A DNA stretch of 29,680 bases from an uncultured Duncaniella sp. (GCA_910577335.1 CAJTMJ010000039.1:1-29680), one strand, 5' to 3'; counted from the stretch's first letter, positions 7,725 through 16,118 are shown. Translations and numbers: made by a program. Notes: generated by a model from the letters alone, not told the origin.

Positions 7725-8993
7725 ATGACTGCTGAAACTCTTATTCATCCGAATTATTTTCTAAAACTCGCACACTCCTTGTTTGAAAACTGGGGTGCGA
7801 GTGAAGAATATTTGTGCCTCTTTTCCACTATTTTAGTGGGTGGAGGCACTATTTTTCTCGCATGGCTGCTTTACAAGGCTTTGACATGCTTGGTAGTGCC
7901 GGGCGTGTTGAAGGTGGTAGGTTCGACAGGTCCCAAATGGGATGACATACTGTTTAATCCTCAGCTGCTGAAGGTCGTGGCAGAGCTGCTGTGCGTGATT
8001 CTGCTTAAGGTCACTTTGCCCGAATCGCTTGCATATTACTCCACCGCTCGTGCGATAGCTATGTTGTGTTGCAGGCTGCTTTTGGTGTGGACTGTGGTGC
8101 ATTTAGTGTGCCGGCTGTTGCTTGCCGTGGATGAATTGCTGGAGCATAATTCCAATTCGCGGGTATCGTCGCTGAAGGGTATCAGGCAGATGCTTCAGGT
8201 GGTGACGGTGTGCATAGGTCTCGTGGTCACAATCTCGATACTTGCCAATAAGAACCCGCTGATAATAGTCTCAGGATTGGGAGCCGCTGCCACTGTGCTC
8301 ATGTTGGTGTTCAAGGACTCCATTATGGGTATGGTAGCCGGAGTGCAGCTTACGCTTAATGACATGTTGCGTCCCGGCGACTGGATATCAGTGCCTTCTC
8401 GTAATATTAACGGTGTGGTGCAGGAGGTCGGGCTTAATACCGTCAAGGTTCAGAATTTCGACATGACGATAGTGACGGTGCCACCATACGCGCTTGTCAG
8501 CGAGTCGTTTCAAAACTGGCGTGGGATGTATGCCGCACAGGGACGACGCATCACAAGGTCGGTGACTATAGATATAAACACAGTGGGATTTTGCACACAT
8601 GAGATGGTGAAAAAATTCCGCAATGAGGAGTGGGGAAGAGATCTTGACCTCTCGGAGCGCCATGTTAATCTCACAGTGTTCCGCAAATACCTCGAACACT
8701 ACATAGCACATCTTCCCACGCTTCTCCCCGCTCGCAAACCACAGACGGCACGTCACGGTGACGGAAAGGGGAAGGAAAAGGGTGCTTCAATAGTCTACAT
8801 GGTGCGTGAACTTGAGCCTACGCCACACGGTATCCCTGTGGAAATATATCTTTTCACCACGATTACAGCATGGAAGCCTTACGAGCATCTGCAAGCCGAC
8901 ATTATGGATCATCTGTTAGCTTCTGTGGGACAGTTTGGTCTGCGGGTCTATCAAGCGCCCTCGGGCTACGACGTTATGGCTCTGAAACAATGA
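7725..8993 (+). CDS. MscS-family mechanosensitive channel (YbdG/MscM-like)
   Basis: A 422-residue inner-membrane protein. Four to five hydrophobic segments precede the conserved MscS pore and beta domain: LIIVSGLGAAATVLMLVF (pore helix), KDSIMGMVAGVQLTLNDML, RPGDWISVP, and NGVVQEVGLNTVKVQNFD. The insertion after the beta domain (RNEEWGRDLDLSERHVNLTVFRKYLEHYI) is characteristic of the YbdG (MscM) subfamily rather than of small MscS. It should relieve turgor on hypo-osmotic shock. It is the last gene of the purC-cysS run; a hairpin follows at 9012-9039. Confidence 0.87.
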   Translation: MTAETLIHPNYFLKLAHSLFENWGASEEYLCLFSTILVGGGTIFLAWLLYKALTCLVVPGVLKVVGSTGPKWDDILFNPQLLKVVAELLCVILLKVTLPESLAYYSTARAIAMLCCRLLLVWTVVHLVCRLLLAVDELLEHNSNSRVSSLKGIRQMLQVVTVCIGLVVTISILANKNPLIIVSGLGAAATVLMLVFKDSIMGMVAGVQLTLNDMLRPGDWISVPSRNINGVVQEVGLNTVKVQNFDMTIVTVPPYALVSESFQNWRGMYAAQGRRITRSVTIDINTVGFCTHEMVKKFRNEEWGRDLDLSERHVNLTVFRKYLEHYIAHLPTLLPARKPQTARHGDGKGKEKGASIVYMVRELEPTPHGIPVEIYLFTTITAWKPYEHLQADIMDHLLASVGQFGLRVYQAPSGYDVMALKQ

Positions 8994-9011
8994 TATGGAT
9001 ATAAAATCAAA

Positions 9012-9039
9012 CGAGAAGATGATTCACATCGTCTTCTCG
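9012..9039 (+). terminator. Hairpin after the mechanosensitive channel gene
   Basis: Arms 9012-9023 and 9028-9039 pair over 12 positions with one G-U wobble and a four-base loop, 18 bases after the stop codon. There is no T run after it, so it may act as a processing or mRNA-stabilising hairpin instead of a strong intrinsic terminator. Confidence 0.5.
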
Positions 9040-9283
9040 CTTAGATAATAAACCAATCATTATCACATTTCTTGCAATGGAAAAAGTAATTTTGCTATGT
9101 ACTTATAAAACGTTGCTATACGCAGATAGTTCACGGAAATGGTAAAAAATTCATATTAAATTAAAAAAATTTTGCCAACTTCCTGAATTTTAGCTAACTT
9201 AGCAGAGCGAAAAAATTATGTGCGAAAAGTGGTTTTAACTCATATTAATATAGGTGTGTAATAGTTTTGCACAGGTTTATAGC

Positions 9284-9291
9284 TAAATTTG
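9284..9291 (+). promoter_or_regulatory. Candidate -7 box for recA
   Basis: TAAATTTG matches TAnnTTTG and lies 43 bases before the recA ATG. A second match, TAGTTTTG at 9262-9269, could be a tandem promoter. Neither has a clear TTTG at the ideal 19-base spacing. Confidence 0.5.
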
Positions 9292-9334
9292 CAGTACAAA
9301 ATAAAAAACGACGAATCAAAAAACAGATATTATC

Positions 9335-10546
9335 ATGGAAAAGAAAAAAACGGCATCTAAGGCGGCGTCAAAGGAAAAAGACCTTGACCCCTCAAAGGCT
9401 AAACTCAATGCCCTCGCACAGGCTATGGGTAATATTGAGAAGAATTTTGGCAGAGGCGCCATAATGAAGCTTGGCGATGAGAATGTTGAGGATGTCGAGG
9501 TCATCCCTACAGGTTCCATCGGTCTTAACTATGCTCTTGGTGTTGGCGGTTATCCGCGAGGCAGAATCATCGAGATTTTCGGTCCGGAATCATCAGGTAA
9601 GACCACTCTTGCCATTCATGCTATAGCGGAAGCCCAGAAAGCCGGAGGTATCGCTGCTATTATCGACGCTGAACATGCGTTTGACCGCTTCTATGCCGAG
9701 AAACTTGGCGTGGATGTGAACAATCTTCTCATGGCTCAGCCCGACAACGGAGAACAGGCTCTTGAGATTGCCGAGCAGCTTATACGTTCGTCTGCCATCG
9801 ACATACTTGTGATTGACTCTGTGGCGGCTCTTACCCCTAAGAGCGAAATAGACGGTGATATGGGCGATAAGAATGTGGGTGTTCATGCTCGACTCATGTC
9901 GCAGGCTATGCGTAAACTCACAGGCACTATAGCTCGTACAAACACCACTTGTATATTCATCAACCAGTTGCGTGAGAAGATCGGTGTGATGTTCGGTCCG
10001 TCCGAGACCACAACCGGCGGTAACGCTCTTAAGTTCTATGCGTCAGTGCGTATAGATATACGTCCCAGCACAGCCATTAAGGATGGCGATGATGTGCTCG
10101 GAAAGCTTACCAAGGTTAAGGTTGTTAAGAACAAGGTTGCGCCTCCATTCAAGCGCGCTGAGTTTGACATCATGTTCGGCGAAGGTATCTCACGAAGCGG
10201 AGAGATCATCGACCTCGGTGTTGAACTTGGTATAATCAACAAGAGCGGCTCATGGTTCTCTTATAACGGCACTAAGCTTGCTCAGGGACGTGACGCTGCC
10301 AAGCGTGTTGTGATCGACAATCCTGAACTTGCTGATGAGTTGGAGGCTAAGATTATGGATGCCCTCAATGAGACAGTGCCCGGAAAGAAAGACAAGAAGG
10401 CTGCCCCTAAGAAAGTTGCCAACGAGAATAATTCGGTTCTTGAAGCTACCGAGGAGGAGATAAAGGCGTTTGAGAATGCAGGTCCGACTGACCTGTTTGA
10501 CGATGCTGATCTTCCCGATGATTTCTCAATCGAAGAAGATATCTAA
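9335..10546 (+). CDS. recA: RecA recombinase
   Basis: A 403-residue RecA, the strand-exchange ATPase for homologous recombination and repair. The Walker A motif GPESSGKTT is at residues 83-91, Walker B is LVIDSVAAL, and the L2/ATP-sensing region reads CIFINQLREKIGVMFG followed by ETTTGGNALKFY. The C-terminal domain AQGRDAAKRVVIDNPELADELEAKI is normal. The protein is about 50 residues longer than E. coli RecA, because of a Lys/Ala-rich linker (KKDKKAAPKK) and a strongly acidic tail ending in DDADLPDDFSIEEDI. It has its own long leader and a strong terminator. Confidence 0.97.
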   Translation: MEKKKTASKAASKEKDLDPSKAKLNALAQAMGNIEKNFGRGAIMKLGDENVEDVEVIPTGSIGLNYALGVGGYPRGRIIEIFGPESSGKTTLAIHAIAEAQKAGGIAAIIDAEHAFDRFYAEKLGVDVNNLLMAQPDNGEQALEIAEQLIRSSAIDILVIDSVAALTPKSEIDGDMGDKNVGVHARLMSQAMRKLTGTIARTNTTCIFINQLREKIGVMFGPSETTTGGNALKFYASVRIDIRPSTAIKDGDDVLGKLTKVKVVKNKVAPPFKRAEFDIMFGEGISRSGEIIDLGVELGIINKSGSWFSYNGTKLAQGRDAAKRVVIDNPELADELEAKIMDALNETVPGKKDKKAAPKKVANENNSVLEATEEEIKAFENAGPTDLFDDADLPDDFSIEEDI

Positions 10547-10596
10547 ATGTGTGGCTGACAGGTGACAGTCGCTGTCACTGATGCTATAAATTATCC

Positions 10597-10634
10597 ACTC
10601 CCTATGCTGCTCATTACGGCATAGGGAGTTTTTT
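10597..10634 (+). terminator. Rho-independent terminator after recA
   Basis: A perfect 11-base stem (ACTCCCTATGC at 10597-10607 pairing with 10619-10629) followed directly by six T residues. It lies about 50 bases after the recA stop codon. Confidence 0.9.
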
Positions 10635-10815
10635 GTCTCAGGGATATGTTAATTTGCAAGATTATTACAATAAGTAACCATTGTAATATTTTTGTAACAA
10701 AATTATTTCAGCATTAAGTGTTTGAATATTAGGGTATTGAGGTAAAAATTAAAAATTTTAAAAAATTTATGAATATTTTTTCGCCACAATATTTCACGAA
10801 CTGATTCAAAGAATG

Positions 10816-10823
10816 TAATTTTG
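10816..10823 (+). promoter_or_regulatory. Candidate -7 box for the ECF sigma factor gene
   Basis: TAATTTTG matches TAnnTTTG and implies a leader of about 100 bases before the ATG at 10929. A TTTC at 10792-10795 lies 20 bases upstream, near the -33 position. Confidence 0.45.
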
Positions 10824-10928
10824 AATTGTTCAACAAAGCTAACCGACATAAAAACAAAAAAATCACAAAGGGATAGCAACGAAAGAACACCATTGACAAC
10901 AAACATTCAACACTAAAACGATACTAAT

Positions 10929-11432
10929 ATGAGAGCCCAGGAATTTCAGAACAAGCTTATGAGCCTTCAAGGTAATCTCTTGAATTTCGCTTACATGCTC
11001 ACATCAAATCGTGACAATGCTTACGACCTTCTTCAGGACACTACTCTGAAAGCTCTCGACAATGAAAGCAAGTATGTTGATAACACCAATTTCAAAGGTT
11101 GGGTATTCACCATCATGCGTAACATCTTCATCAACAATTATCGTCGTGTTGCCCGCAGCGCCACAGTGATTGACCAGACTGAAGATCTCTATCACCTCAA
11201 TCTTTCTCAGGATTCAGGTCTTGAAACCCCCGAAGGATCTTTTGGTGCGAATGAAATCACCGATGCCATCAATGCATTTCCCGACGAATACCGTATACCG
11301 TTCTCAATGCATGTGGCAGGTTACAAGTACAACGAGATCGCAGAGAAGATGAATCTTCCTCTCGGCACTGTAAAGAGCCGCATATTCTTCGCTCGTAAAA
11401 AACTCCAGACTCAATTTGCGGACTACCGCTGA
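10929..11432 (+). CDS. ECF-type RNA polymerase sigma factor (sigma-70 family)
   Basis: A 167-residue two-domain ECF sigma factor. Region 2 is LLNFAYMLTSNRDNAYDLLQDTTLKALDN and TNFKGWVFTIMRNIFINNYRR; region 4 is FPDEYRIPFSMHVAGYKYNEIAEKMNLPLGTVKSRIFFARKKLQ, with the helix-turn-helix that contacts the -35 element. It resembles the highly conserved, stand-alone Bacteroidales ECF factors and is not of the SusC/D-linked type, because no anti-sigma (FecR) gene or TonB receptor adjoins it. How its activity is controlled cannot be read here; the long A/T-rich leader may matter. Confidence 0.93.
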   Translation: MRAQEFQNKLMSLQGNLLNFAYMLTSNRDNAYDLLQDTTLKALDNESKYVDNTNFKGWVFTIMRNIFINNYRRVARSATVIDQTEDLYHLNLSQDSGLETPEGSFGANEITDAINAFPDEYRIPFSMHVAGYKYNEIAEKMNLPLGTVKSRIFFARKKLQTQFADYR

Positions 11433-11658
11433 TTTGAATTATAATAACAACTATTTTGCAACCGTTTCAACGGACTAAACGGAAAGGCTATTAAGATAGT
11501 TTTTCGTAGAGATAAAGTTACTGACAACATACTATACACTATTTTAAGTTTCTAAAAGGTTAATAAAAAGGTAAAGAAGATTTAGATTTAGGTATTGTAA
11601 TTTTTTAGGTTATTGATTTTAAGGTAAATATTATTTTTGGACACACAATATGTCAAGG

Positions 11659-11682
11659 CGCCATGCATCCGCATGGCGTTTT
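11659..11682. terminator. Hairpin between convergent sigma and DUF2851 genes
   Basis: Perfect eight-base arms (CGCCATGC at 11659-11666 with 11671-11678) and a four-base loop, followed on the plus strand by TTTT. It lies 227 bases past the sigma gene stop and 20 bases past the DUF2851 gene stop on the other strand. It probably separates the two convergent transcripts. The rest of 11433-11697 shows no gene. Confidence 0.5.
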
Positions 11683-11697
11683 GGCGTTTTAAAGGGG

Positions 11698-12981
11698 TTA
11701 GCGGCGTTTGGCTTGGGTGGAGAGGAGGCGGTGGCCGAGGCGGCAGAAGAGGCATTTGCGTTGCTCGCAGTAGTTGCGCCGAAGCTGGATGAGGGCTTGG
11801 GAGGTGAAGGCGTCGTTACTGCGTATTCCGGCATTGGCAAATAGTGTGACTATTGAATTGCTTTCTGAGGGAAGTTGCTGTAACCATTCCACGGCTTTCA
11901 TAGCGGTGTTTTCGTCGCCGTGTGACGTCCCGTATGCCATCATCAGGGGTACTGCCACATTAATCACTAAAATCGCAGCAGAAGCCTTGCTAAGGGCTTC
12001 ATACGTGCGTTCGCTTCCGGGTGAAAAGGTGAAATGGTTTGCCCAATACCCTGTGAGCGGTTGGGTGAAAAGCTGCATGGCTTCTTCAGGCGATTTCATG
12101 GCAAGGATCCGATGCACAAGTCTGAAATCACTGCTGACGAGTTGCGCTAACAGTGCTATGCGCCGGTGGGGGAAATTATGGGGACGCATACGTGCCATTT
12201 TCCAACCTAAGGGCTGTAGCGGTTTAAGGGAAAACTTATGGGCAAAGAATTTATGCTCACGCACTAATTGCTCAACGTAGGGGTCGTATGCCGGAGCTTT
12301 GTCAAGAAATCCTCCCTGCCCGAAGAACAAGGCTTCCAACGTCAGGAGTGAATCGCTGTGTTTGCGCAGAAATTGCAACGGCAGAGACTTTGCCAAACGC
12401 TCCATAGGTTCTGAATTCGTGCTGAATCCTAACGCTCTCGCAAGAATCACATAGCAGGTCTGCTCCCAGTCGCCTGTGTATTCCTTTAGCAGGACGGCTA
12501 TATGGTCAGCCTTAGCATGTAGACGTTCGTAGGCAAGCCCTGTGAGCCAGTCAGTGAGATATAGAGGTGGAATACCGGGGATATATGGAGCGCATGGGAG
12601 GTCGATGTCGGCACGGTCAACAAGCTGATGGTAGCGGCGATGGAACTCGGAATCGCAGGTCATGACCATCTGCGGTATTATTTCGCCGTTAGTCCGCTTT
12701 ATTTGGGCATCGTCACGGTCAACCACATGGAGTATCACCGAGTCATACGCCTTGTCATTATGATGGTTGTGCCTATGCCAGTCGCTTGCCCGGACATGTA
12801 TTTCGACATCTCCAGCCCACAGATGGTCGCCAATGCGAATCTTTGCGTTAAAGAAATCGGGACCGGCATCTTTGTTCAGGTGTCCGGGGTCTATCACGGT
12901 GACATGTCGTCCGTCCACAGTGGTCATATCGGTATGCAGAAGCAACCGATGCTGCCACACATATTGCATCAGGCGTTCCAT
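11698..12981 (-). CDS. DUF2851 family protein
   Basis: A 427-residue cytosolic protein with no signal peptide. The N-terminal half carries family hallmarks of DUF2851: MQYVWQHRLL, VIDPGHLNKDAGPDFFNAKIRIG, WAGDVEIHVRASDWHRHNH and YDSVILHVV. The pattern D..G.DF..A...I....W.G.VEIH..ASDW resembles a PD-(D/E)XK-like nuclease core, but that is my inference. The C-terminus has a small Cys cluster (YCEQRKCLFCRLGHRLL). It is a Bacteroidetes-typical protein of unknown function. It lies 111 bases downstream of ribH on the same strand, and a weak hairpin (13021-13039) lies between them. Confidence 0.85.
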   Translation of the reverse strand: MERLMQYVWQHRLLLHTDMTTVDGRHVTVIDPGHLNKDAGPDFFNAKIRIGDHLWAGDVEIHVRASDWHRHNHHNDKAYDSVILHVVDRDDAQIKRTNGEIIPQMVMTCDSEFHRRYHQLVDRADIDLPCAPYIPGIPPLYLTDWLTGLAYERLHAKADHIAVLLKEYTGDWEQTCYVILARALGFSTNSEPMERLAKSLPLQFLRKHSDSLLTLEALFFGQGGFLDKAPAYDPYVEQLVREHKFFAHKFSLKPLQPLGWKMARMRPHNFPHRRIALLAQLVSSDFRLVHRILAMKSPEEAMQLFTQPLTGYWANHFTFSPGSERTYEALSKASAAILVINVAVPLMMAYGTSHGDENTAMKAVEWLQQLPSESNSIVTLFANAGIRSNDAFTSQALIQLRRNYCEQRKCLFCRLGHRLLSTQAKRR

Positions 12982-13092
12982 GGAGGAGAGTTTTGGGTTG
13001 TTTTACAGATAAATTCAAATTGTCCCTTTATCGGGGACAGGTATTATGTGAAGAAAGGGAAGGGAGAGAGGTGTATAGAACGTAGGAGCCGA

Positions 13093-13572
13093 TCAGAGAT
13101 CATCTATGGCACGGTTGACAGCAATCATCTTGATGGCTGTTTCAGCGGCTTCGATACCTTTATGTCCGGCATTGCCACCGGTGCGGTCAAGGGCTTGCTG
13201 TTCGTTGTTGACAGTGAGCACACCGAATATCACCGGTATGTCGCAATCGGCGTTCAGACTTGTGACACCTTGGGTGACGCTTTGGCACACATAGTCGAAA
13301 TGGGGGGTGTCACCTTTTATCACACAGCCTATCACTATAACAGCGTCGAAGTTTCCTGTCTCGATAAGTTTTGATGCCGCAAATGTAAGCTCCACGGCTC
13401 CGGGTACTGTCACGACCTTCACAGAATCTTCGTCAAAACCGTTATCATACAGCGTTTTTACGGCACCTTCTGCGAGTGCGAAGGTGATATGCTGGTTCCA
13501 TTCAGCCACTGCTATGGCTATTCTGGCATCTTTTACTTTAGGGAGTGCGCTTTTAGGTGCGAATGTTGACAT
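13093..13572 (-). CDS. ribH: 6,7-dimethyl-8-ribityllumazine synthase
   Basis: A 159-residue lumazine synthase, the penultimate enzyme of riboflavin synthesis, condensing ribityl-amino-uracil with dihydroxybutanone phosphate. Family motifs are AIAVAEWNQHIT, VVTVPGAVELTFAASKL, FDAVIVIGCVIKGDTPHFDYVC (with the catalytic His) and VIFGVLTVNNEQQALDR. Length is normal, and the enzyme usually assembles into pentamers or 60-mer shells. The other rib genes are not in the window. It is preceded by the TPR gene with a 61-base gap, and both are on the minus strand. Confidence 0.96.
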   Translation of the reverse strand: MSTFAPKSALPKVKDARIAIAVAEWNQHITFALAEGAVKTLYDNGFDEDSVKVVTVPGAVELTFAASKLIETGNFDAVIVIGCVIKGDTPHFDYVCQSVTQGVTSLNADCDIPVIFGVLTVNNEQQALDRTGGNAGHKGIEAAETAIKMIAVNRAIDDL

Positions 13573-13633
13573 TTATATCGGAAATTTTATGTGATTATAC
13601 GATTAGGAAGTGTAAATTACAAACGGCTGCCGT

Positions 13634-14650
13634 TTATTTGGGGAATACCTTGTGCCAAAGCCCAAGGATGTCAAGCGAGCGGCTTTTGGCGTCGACAAGG
13701 CTGTCTACAATGCGCCGGTGAGCCTCCGATGCGTTTATTTTAGTGGCTTTATGGAGCATAGTGTTGAGCAGATGCACACCTTTGTCACGCATTGCGGCTA
13801 TCTGAAGCATTGATTCACCCAATGCTATTGAAAGGTTGAGCTGACGGAGTGAAAAATCATCCTCAAGCTTCGTAAGATACTTCAACGCTCTGGTGTAATA
13901 TTGTATCGCTTCTCTATGGCGACCCATCTGAGCCAATGTGTCACCCTCGGAGGTGAGTGAATCCACCAAGCGTGTCGCGGCATCCTCCACTCCAGAGTCC
14001 ATGAGTTGCAGATAGGTTGATGTAGCCACCTGATAGTGGGCTAAGAGTTCCGCTTGTTTCACACGGTTTCTGTAGACGGCAGTGGCGGCGTTAAGAGCCA
14101 TCACGTGTGCCGGAGCATACCTTTCAGGGTTTGTTTTGGCAAGACGTTCAAAGATTTTCAGCGATTTTTCAAGCTCGCGTTCCGCCTGTTTGTATTCCTT
14201 GCGTTCGCCGTGCAGGTAAGCTATGTCATAAAGCAACGCTCCGAGAACCGACAGAAACGGTTCATCCTTACGCTTCGGCTCCTGAGCCAAGAGGTTGAGG
14301 GTGGCAGCCGCTGTAGCTGTAGCCTGATCCATGTTCCCATTCTCGATATACAGGGCTGTGAGTATCTGCATCAACGCAGAGTGGATGTTAAGCAAATGCC
14401 CTTCCTCTTCGCCACTGCGGGTGATTAGGGTGTCAATTTCGTTCAGAGTCTCAATAGCCCGGTCTATTTCGCCACGTTCCACCATCTCTGCCGCAGTGGT
14501 GCGGAAGAAATCGTAGGCGGTGTTGAACTCGGAATCACCTATTGCATGGCGCACTTCCGCCATGGCACGAGTGCGTTTGAACAGGTTCCGCAGTGCCGTG
14601 GTGTCGGTGGTGGGTTGTGAAAATACTGTTTCGAGCGATATGGGTTTCAT
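13634..14650 (-). CDS. TPR-repeat protein, function unknown
   Basis: A 338-residue soluble protein made almost entirely of helical repeats. TPR-like units include YDFFRTTAAEMVERGEIDRA, LYIENGNMDQATATAAATL, YKQAERELEKSLKIFERL and MGRHREAIQYYTRALKYL. There is no signal peptide or membrane segment, so it should be a cytosolic scaffold. It lies 15 bases after the PfkB-like gene and belongs to the isomerase - PfkB-like - TPR run. I do not recognise it as a named family. A role linked to its neighbours is inferred from position only. Confidence 0.75.
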   Translation of the reverse strand: MKPISLETVFSQPTTDTTALRNLFKRTRAMAEVRHAIGDSEFNTAYDFFRTTAAEMVERGEIDRAIETLNEIDTLITRSGEEEGHLLNIHSALMQILTALYIENGNMDQATATAAATLNLLAQEPKRKDEPFLSVLGALLYDIAYLHGERKEYKQAERELEKSLKIFERLAKTNPERYAPAHVMALNAATAVYRNRVKQAELLAHYQVATSTYLQLMDSGVEDAATRLVDSLTSEGDTLAQMGRHREAIQYYTRALKYLTKLEDDFSLRQLNLSIALGESMLQIAAMRDKGVHLLNTMLHKATKINASEAHRRIVDSLVDAKSRSLDILGLWHKVFPK

Positions 14651-14665
14651 GGTCGGAACGTATGG

Positions 14666-15511
14666 TTATATTGATGCAGCAAGCTCTGAGTGAGCAGTCT
14701 CGTTTGCCGCCTCCATTATGTCGTCGGGGTCATGACGGGTTTCGGCTATAGTCCTGACAGCTCCTGCCAATGCTCCGGCATACCATTGGAAGTCGGTATT
14801 GTCGGTGGGGTGGCATTTCTTTGTCCAAGACTCGTCGCCATCGAAGAATCTCATCTCCTTGTTGGCTGCGTCAAGGCATAGTAACCTCTTGCAGTAAAAG
14901 AGAATACGATCTTTGAAAATAGCAGCCACATCATCGCCGGGGAACACGGCTTTGAGGTCGTTGACAGTGCTTATAACCATGTCAGCGATTTCAAGCGAGT
15001 CGAACACTGCGGGCATAACCCGAGTGATTCTCGGCACCTGATATGGTGCGAAATAGGGTACATATATGATTACAGCCTTTCGGGCTTTGGCATATTTTAT
15101 AAGGTCGAACAGACGGGTGTGGTTACGATCGTCGAGAGCCATGTATGAGCCGAACACCACTACGTCACCCTCGTCGATGCGGGGCCACACGGCGTTGACA
15201 GGTTCAGCCGGGAACTTCTCATGTCCCATCACCTTGGCAGAGTCGTTGCCATCGGAGATTCTTACCGGGCTTAGCCCCTCGGTGTATCTGTCGATGGATT
15301 TCACATCTATGTTCGCCTCTTCGAGATGAGCCACGATGTGGTCGCCAACGGTATCGGCACCAGCCTCACCAACGAAGATGGTCGGAAGACCCATACGACC
15401 GTCGAGCATGGCGGCATTGACAGCCCAGTCGCCCACTTTTGTCGAAGCGGTGCAGTCGGGTTTTAAAGTGATGTTGAGAGTAAGCTCTCCAATGTAAATT
15501 ACCTTATTCAT
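14666..15511 (-). CDS. PfkB/ribokinase-like protein lacking the catalytic GAGD motif
   Basis: A 281-residue protein of the ribokinase fold. The N-terminal MNKVIYIGELTLNI, VGDWAVNAAMLDGRMGLPTIFVGEAGADTVGDHIV and the central EIADMVISTVNDLKAVF follow PfkB-family sugar kinases. Where the family has DTTGAGD followed by F.GAL, this protein has TDNTDFQWYAGALAGA: the glycines of the anion hole and the catalytic Asp are replaced (GAGD by TDFQ). It may be a non-catalytic sugar or phosphosugar binder. The reading frame extends 19 residues further upstream, but the Met at 15511 overlaps the isomerase stop by eight bases (ATGAATAA), a typical coupled start, so I chose it. Confidence 0.8.
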   Translation of the reverse strand: MNKVIYIGELTLNITLKPDCTASTKVGDWAVNAAMLDGRMGLPTIFVGEAGADTVGDHIVAHLEEANIDVKSIDRYTEGLSPVRISDGNDSAKVMGHEKFPAEPVNAVWPRIDEGDVVVFGSYMALDDRNHTRLFDLIKYAKARKAVIIYVPYFAPYQVPRITRVMPAVFDSLEIADMVISTVNDLKAVFPGDDVAAIFKDRILFYCKRLLCLDAANKEMRFFDGDESWTKKCHPTDNTDFQWYAGALAGAVRTIAETRHDPDDIMEAANETAHSELAASI

Positions 15512-16118
15512 AGTCTGTTTCGTTACGTGATTTGTGCCCGAGGTATCCTCCGTGGTGACGTTTGGCATATTCCTGAGGTGTGAAACCTATCAGTCTGGTA
15601 ACGTTTACCACTAACACATCTCCTATCACTGTCATGACGGTGGTTGATGTGGTGGGTGTCAGTCCGAGTGGACATACTTCCGGCGCACCACCTGTTAGAA
15701 TTGTAACGTCAGTTATCCTTGTAAGTTCACTGTCGGGATTTCCGGTGATCACTATCATCGGGATTTGCGGATAAAGGTTTTTGGTAAGTGTCACCAACTC
15801 CAAAACCTCACGAGTGCGTCCGGAATTGGATATCAGGAGCATGACATCGTTAGGCTGCAGCACTCCGAGGTCACCGTGCTGCGCCTCGCTGGGATGCAGG
15901 TTCACGGCAGGTGTCCCGGTTGATGAAAATGTAGTGGCGATATTCATGGCTATCTGCCCGGCTTTTCCCATTCCGGCGGTCACCAACTTGCCTCCACGGC
16001 GGTGTACATGCTCGATGATAAGCTCAACAGCGCGGTCATAGTCAGGAGTATACGGGATAGCCAGAAGGGCTTTAGCCTCTGTCTCCACTATATTTTGCAT
16101 CGACTCTTTAATAGTCAT
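15504..16118 (-). CDS. SIS-domain sugar-phosphate isomerase (KdsD/GutQ-like, no CBS domains)
   Basis: A 204-residue SIS protein. GMGKAGQIAMNIA (from residue 49), HPSEAQHGDLG (residues 75-85) and SNSGRT (97-102) closely match the arabinose 5-phosphate isomerase family (KdsD, KpsF, GutQ), which interconverts ribulose 5-phosphate and arabinose 5-phosphate for Kdo synthesis. Those E. coli enzymes are about 320 residues with two CBS domains; here the protein ends after the SIS domain, as in some Bacteroides homologues. It is translationally coupled to the PfkB-like gene, suggesting that both handle the same phosphosugar. Substrate is inferred. Confidence 0.85.
   Translation of the reverse strand: MTIKESMQNIVETEAKALLAIPYTPDYDRAVELIIEHVHRRGGKLVTAGMGKAGQIAMNIATTFSSTGTPAVNLHPSEAQHGDLGVLQPNDVMLLISNSGRTREVLELVTLTKNLYPQIPMIVITGNPDSELTRITDVTILTGGAPEVCPLGLTPTTSTTVMTVIGDVLVVNVTRLIGFTPQEYAKRHHGGYLGHKSRNETDYE

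Larger units (their letters stand above)
8994..9334. other. Intergenic region between channel gene and recA
   Basis: A 341-base gene-free stretch. It holds the hairpin at 9012-9039, an A/T-rich centre without a credible ORF, a small palindrome (GCTAA-C-TTAGC, 9193-9203) that could be an operator but is short enough to be chance, and two possible -7 boxes for recA (TAGTTTTG at 9262-9269 and TAAATTTG at 9284-9291). I saw no E. coli-type LexA box. Confidence 0.6.
10547..10928. other. Intergenic region between recA and the ECF sigma gene
   Basis: A 382-base stretch without a credible gene. It begins with a perfect seven-base hairpin (10562-10568 with 10572-10578), then the recA terminator at 10597-10634, then about 290 bases of very A/T-rich sequence that contains the candidate sigma-gene promoter at 10816-10823 and a leader of roughly 100 bases. 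Confidence 0.6.

Noticed and set aside
9193..9203. Short palindrome upstream of recA as an SOS operator
   Set aside because: Five-base arms are expected by chance in a region of this size, and it does not resemble a LexA box.
12628..13374. A 248-residue plus-strand open frame across the DUF2851 start and ribH
   Set aside because: It runs antisense to two well-supported genes, has no recognisable motif and no promoter; it is a shadow of high-quality coding sequence on the other strand.
15512..15568. Upstream Met that would lengthen the PfkB-like protein by 19 residues
   Set aside because: It would overlap the isomerase gene by 65 bases, while the Met at 15511 gives a typical eight-base coupled overlap and begins right before the first beta strand.
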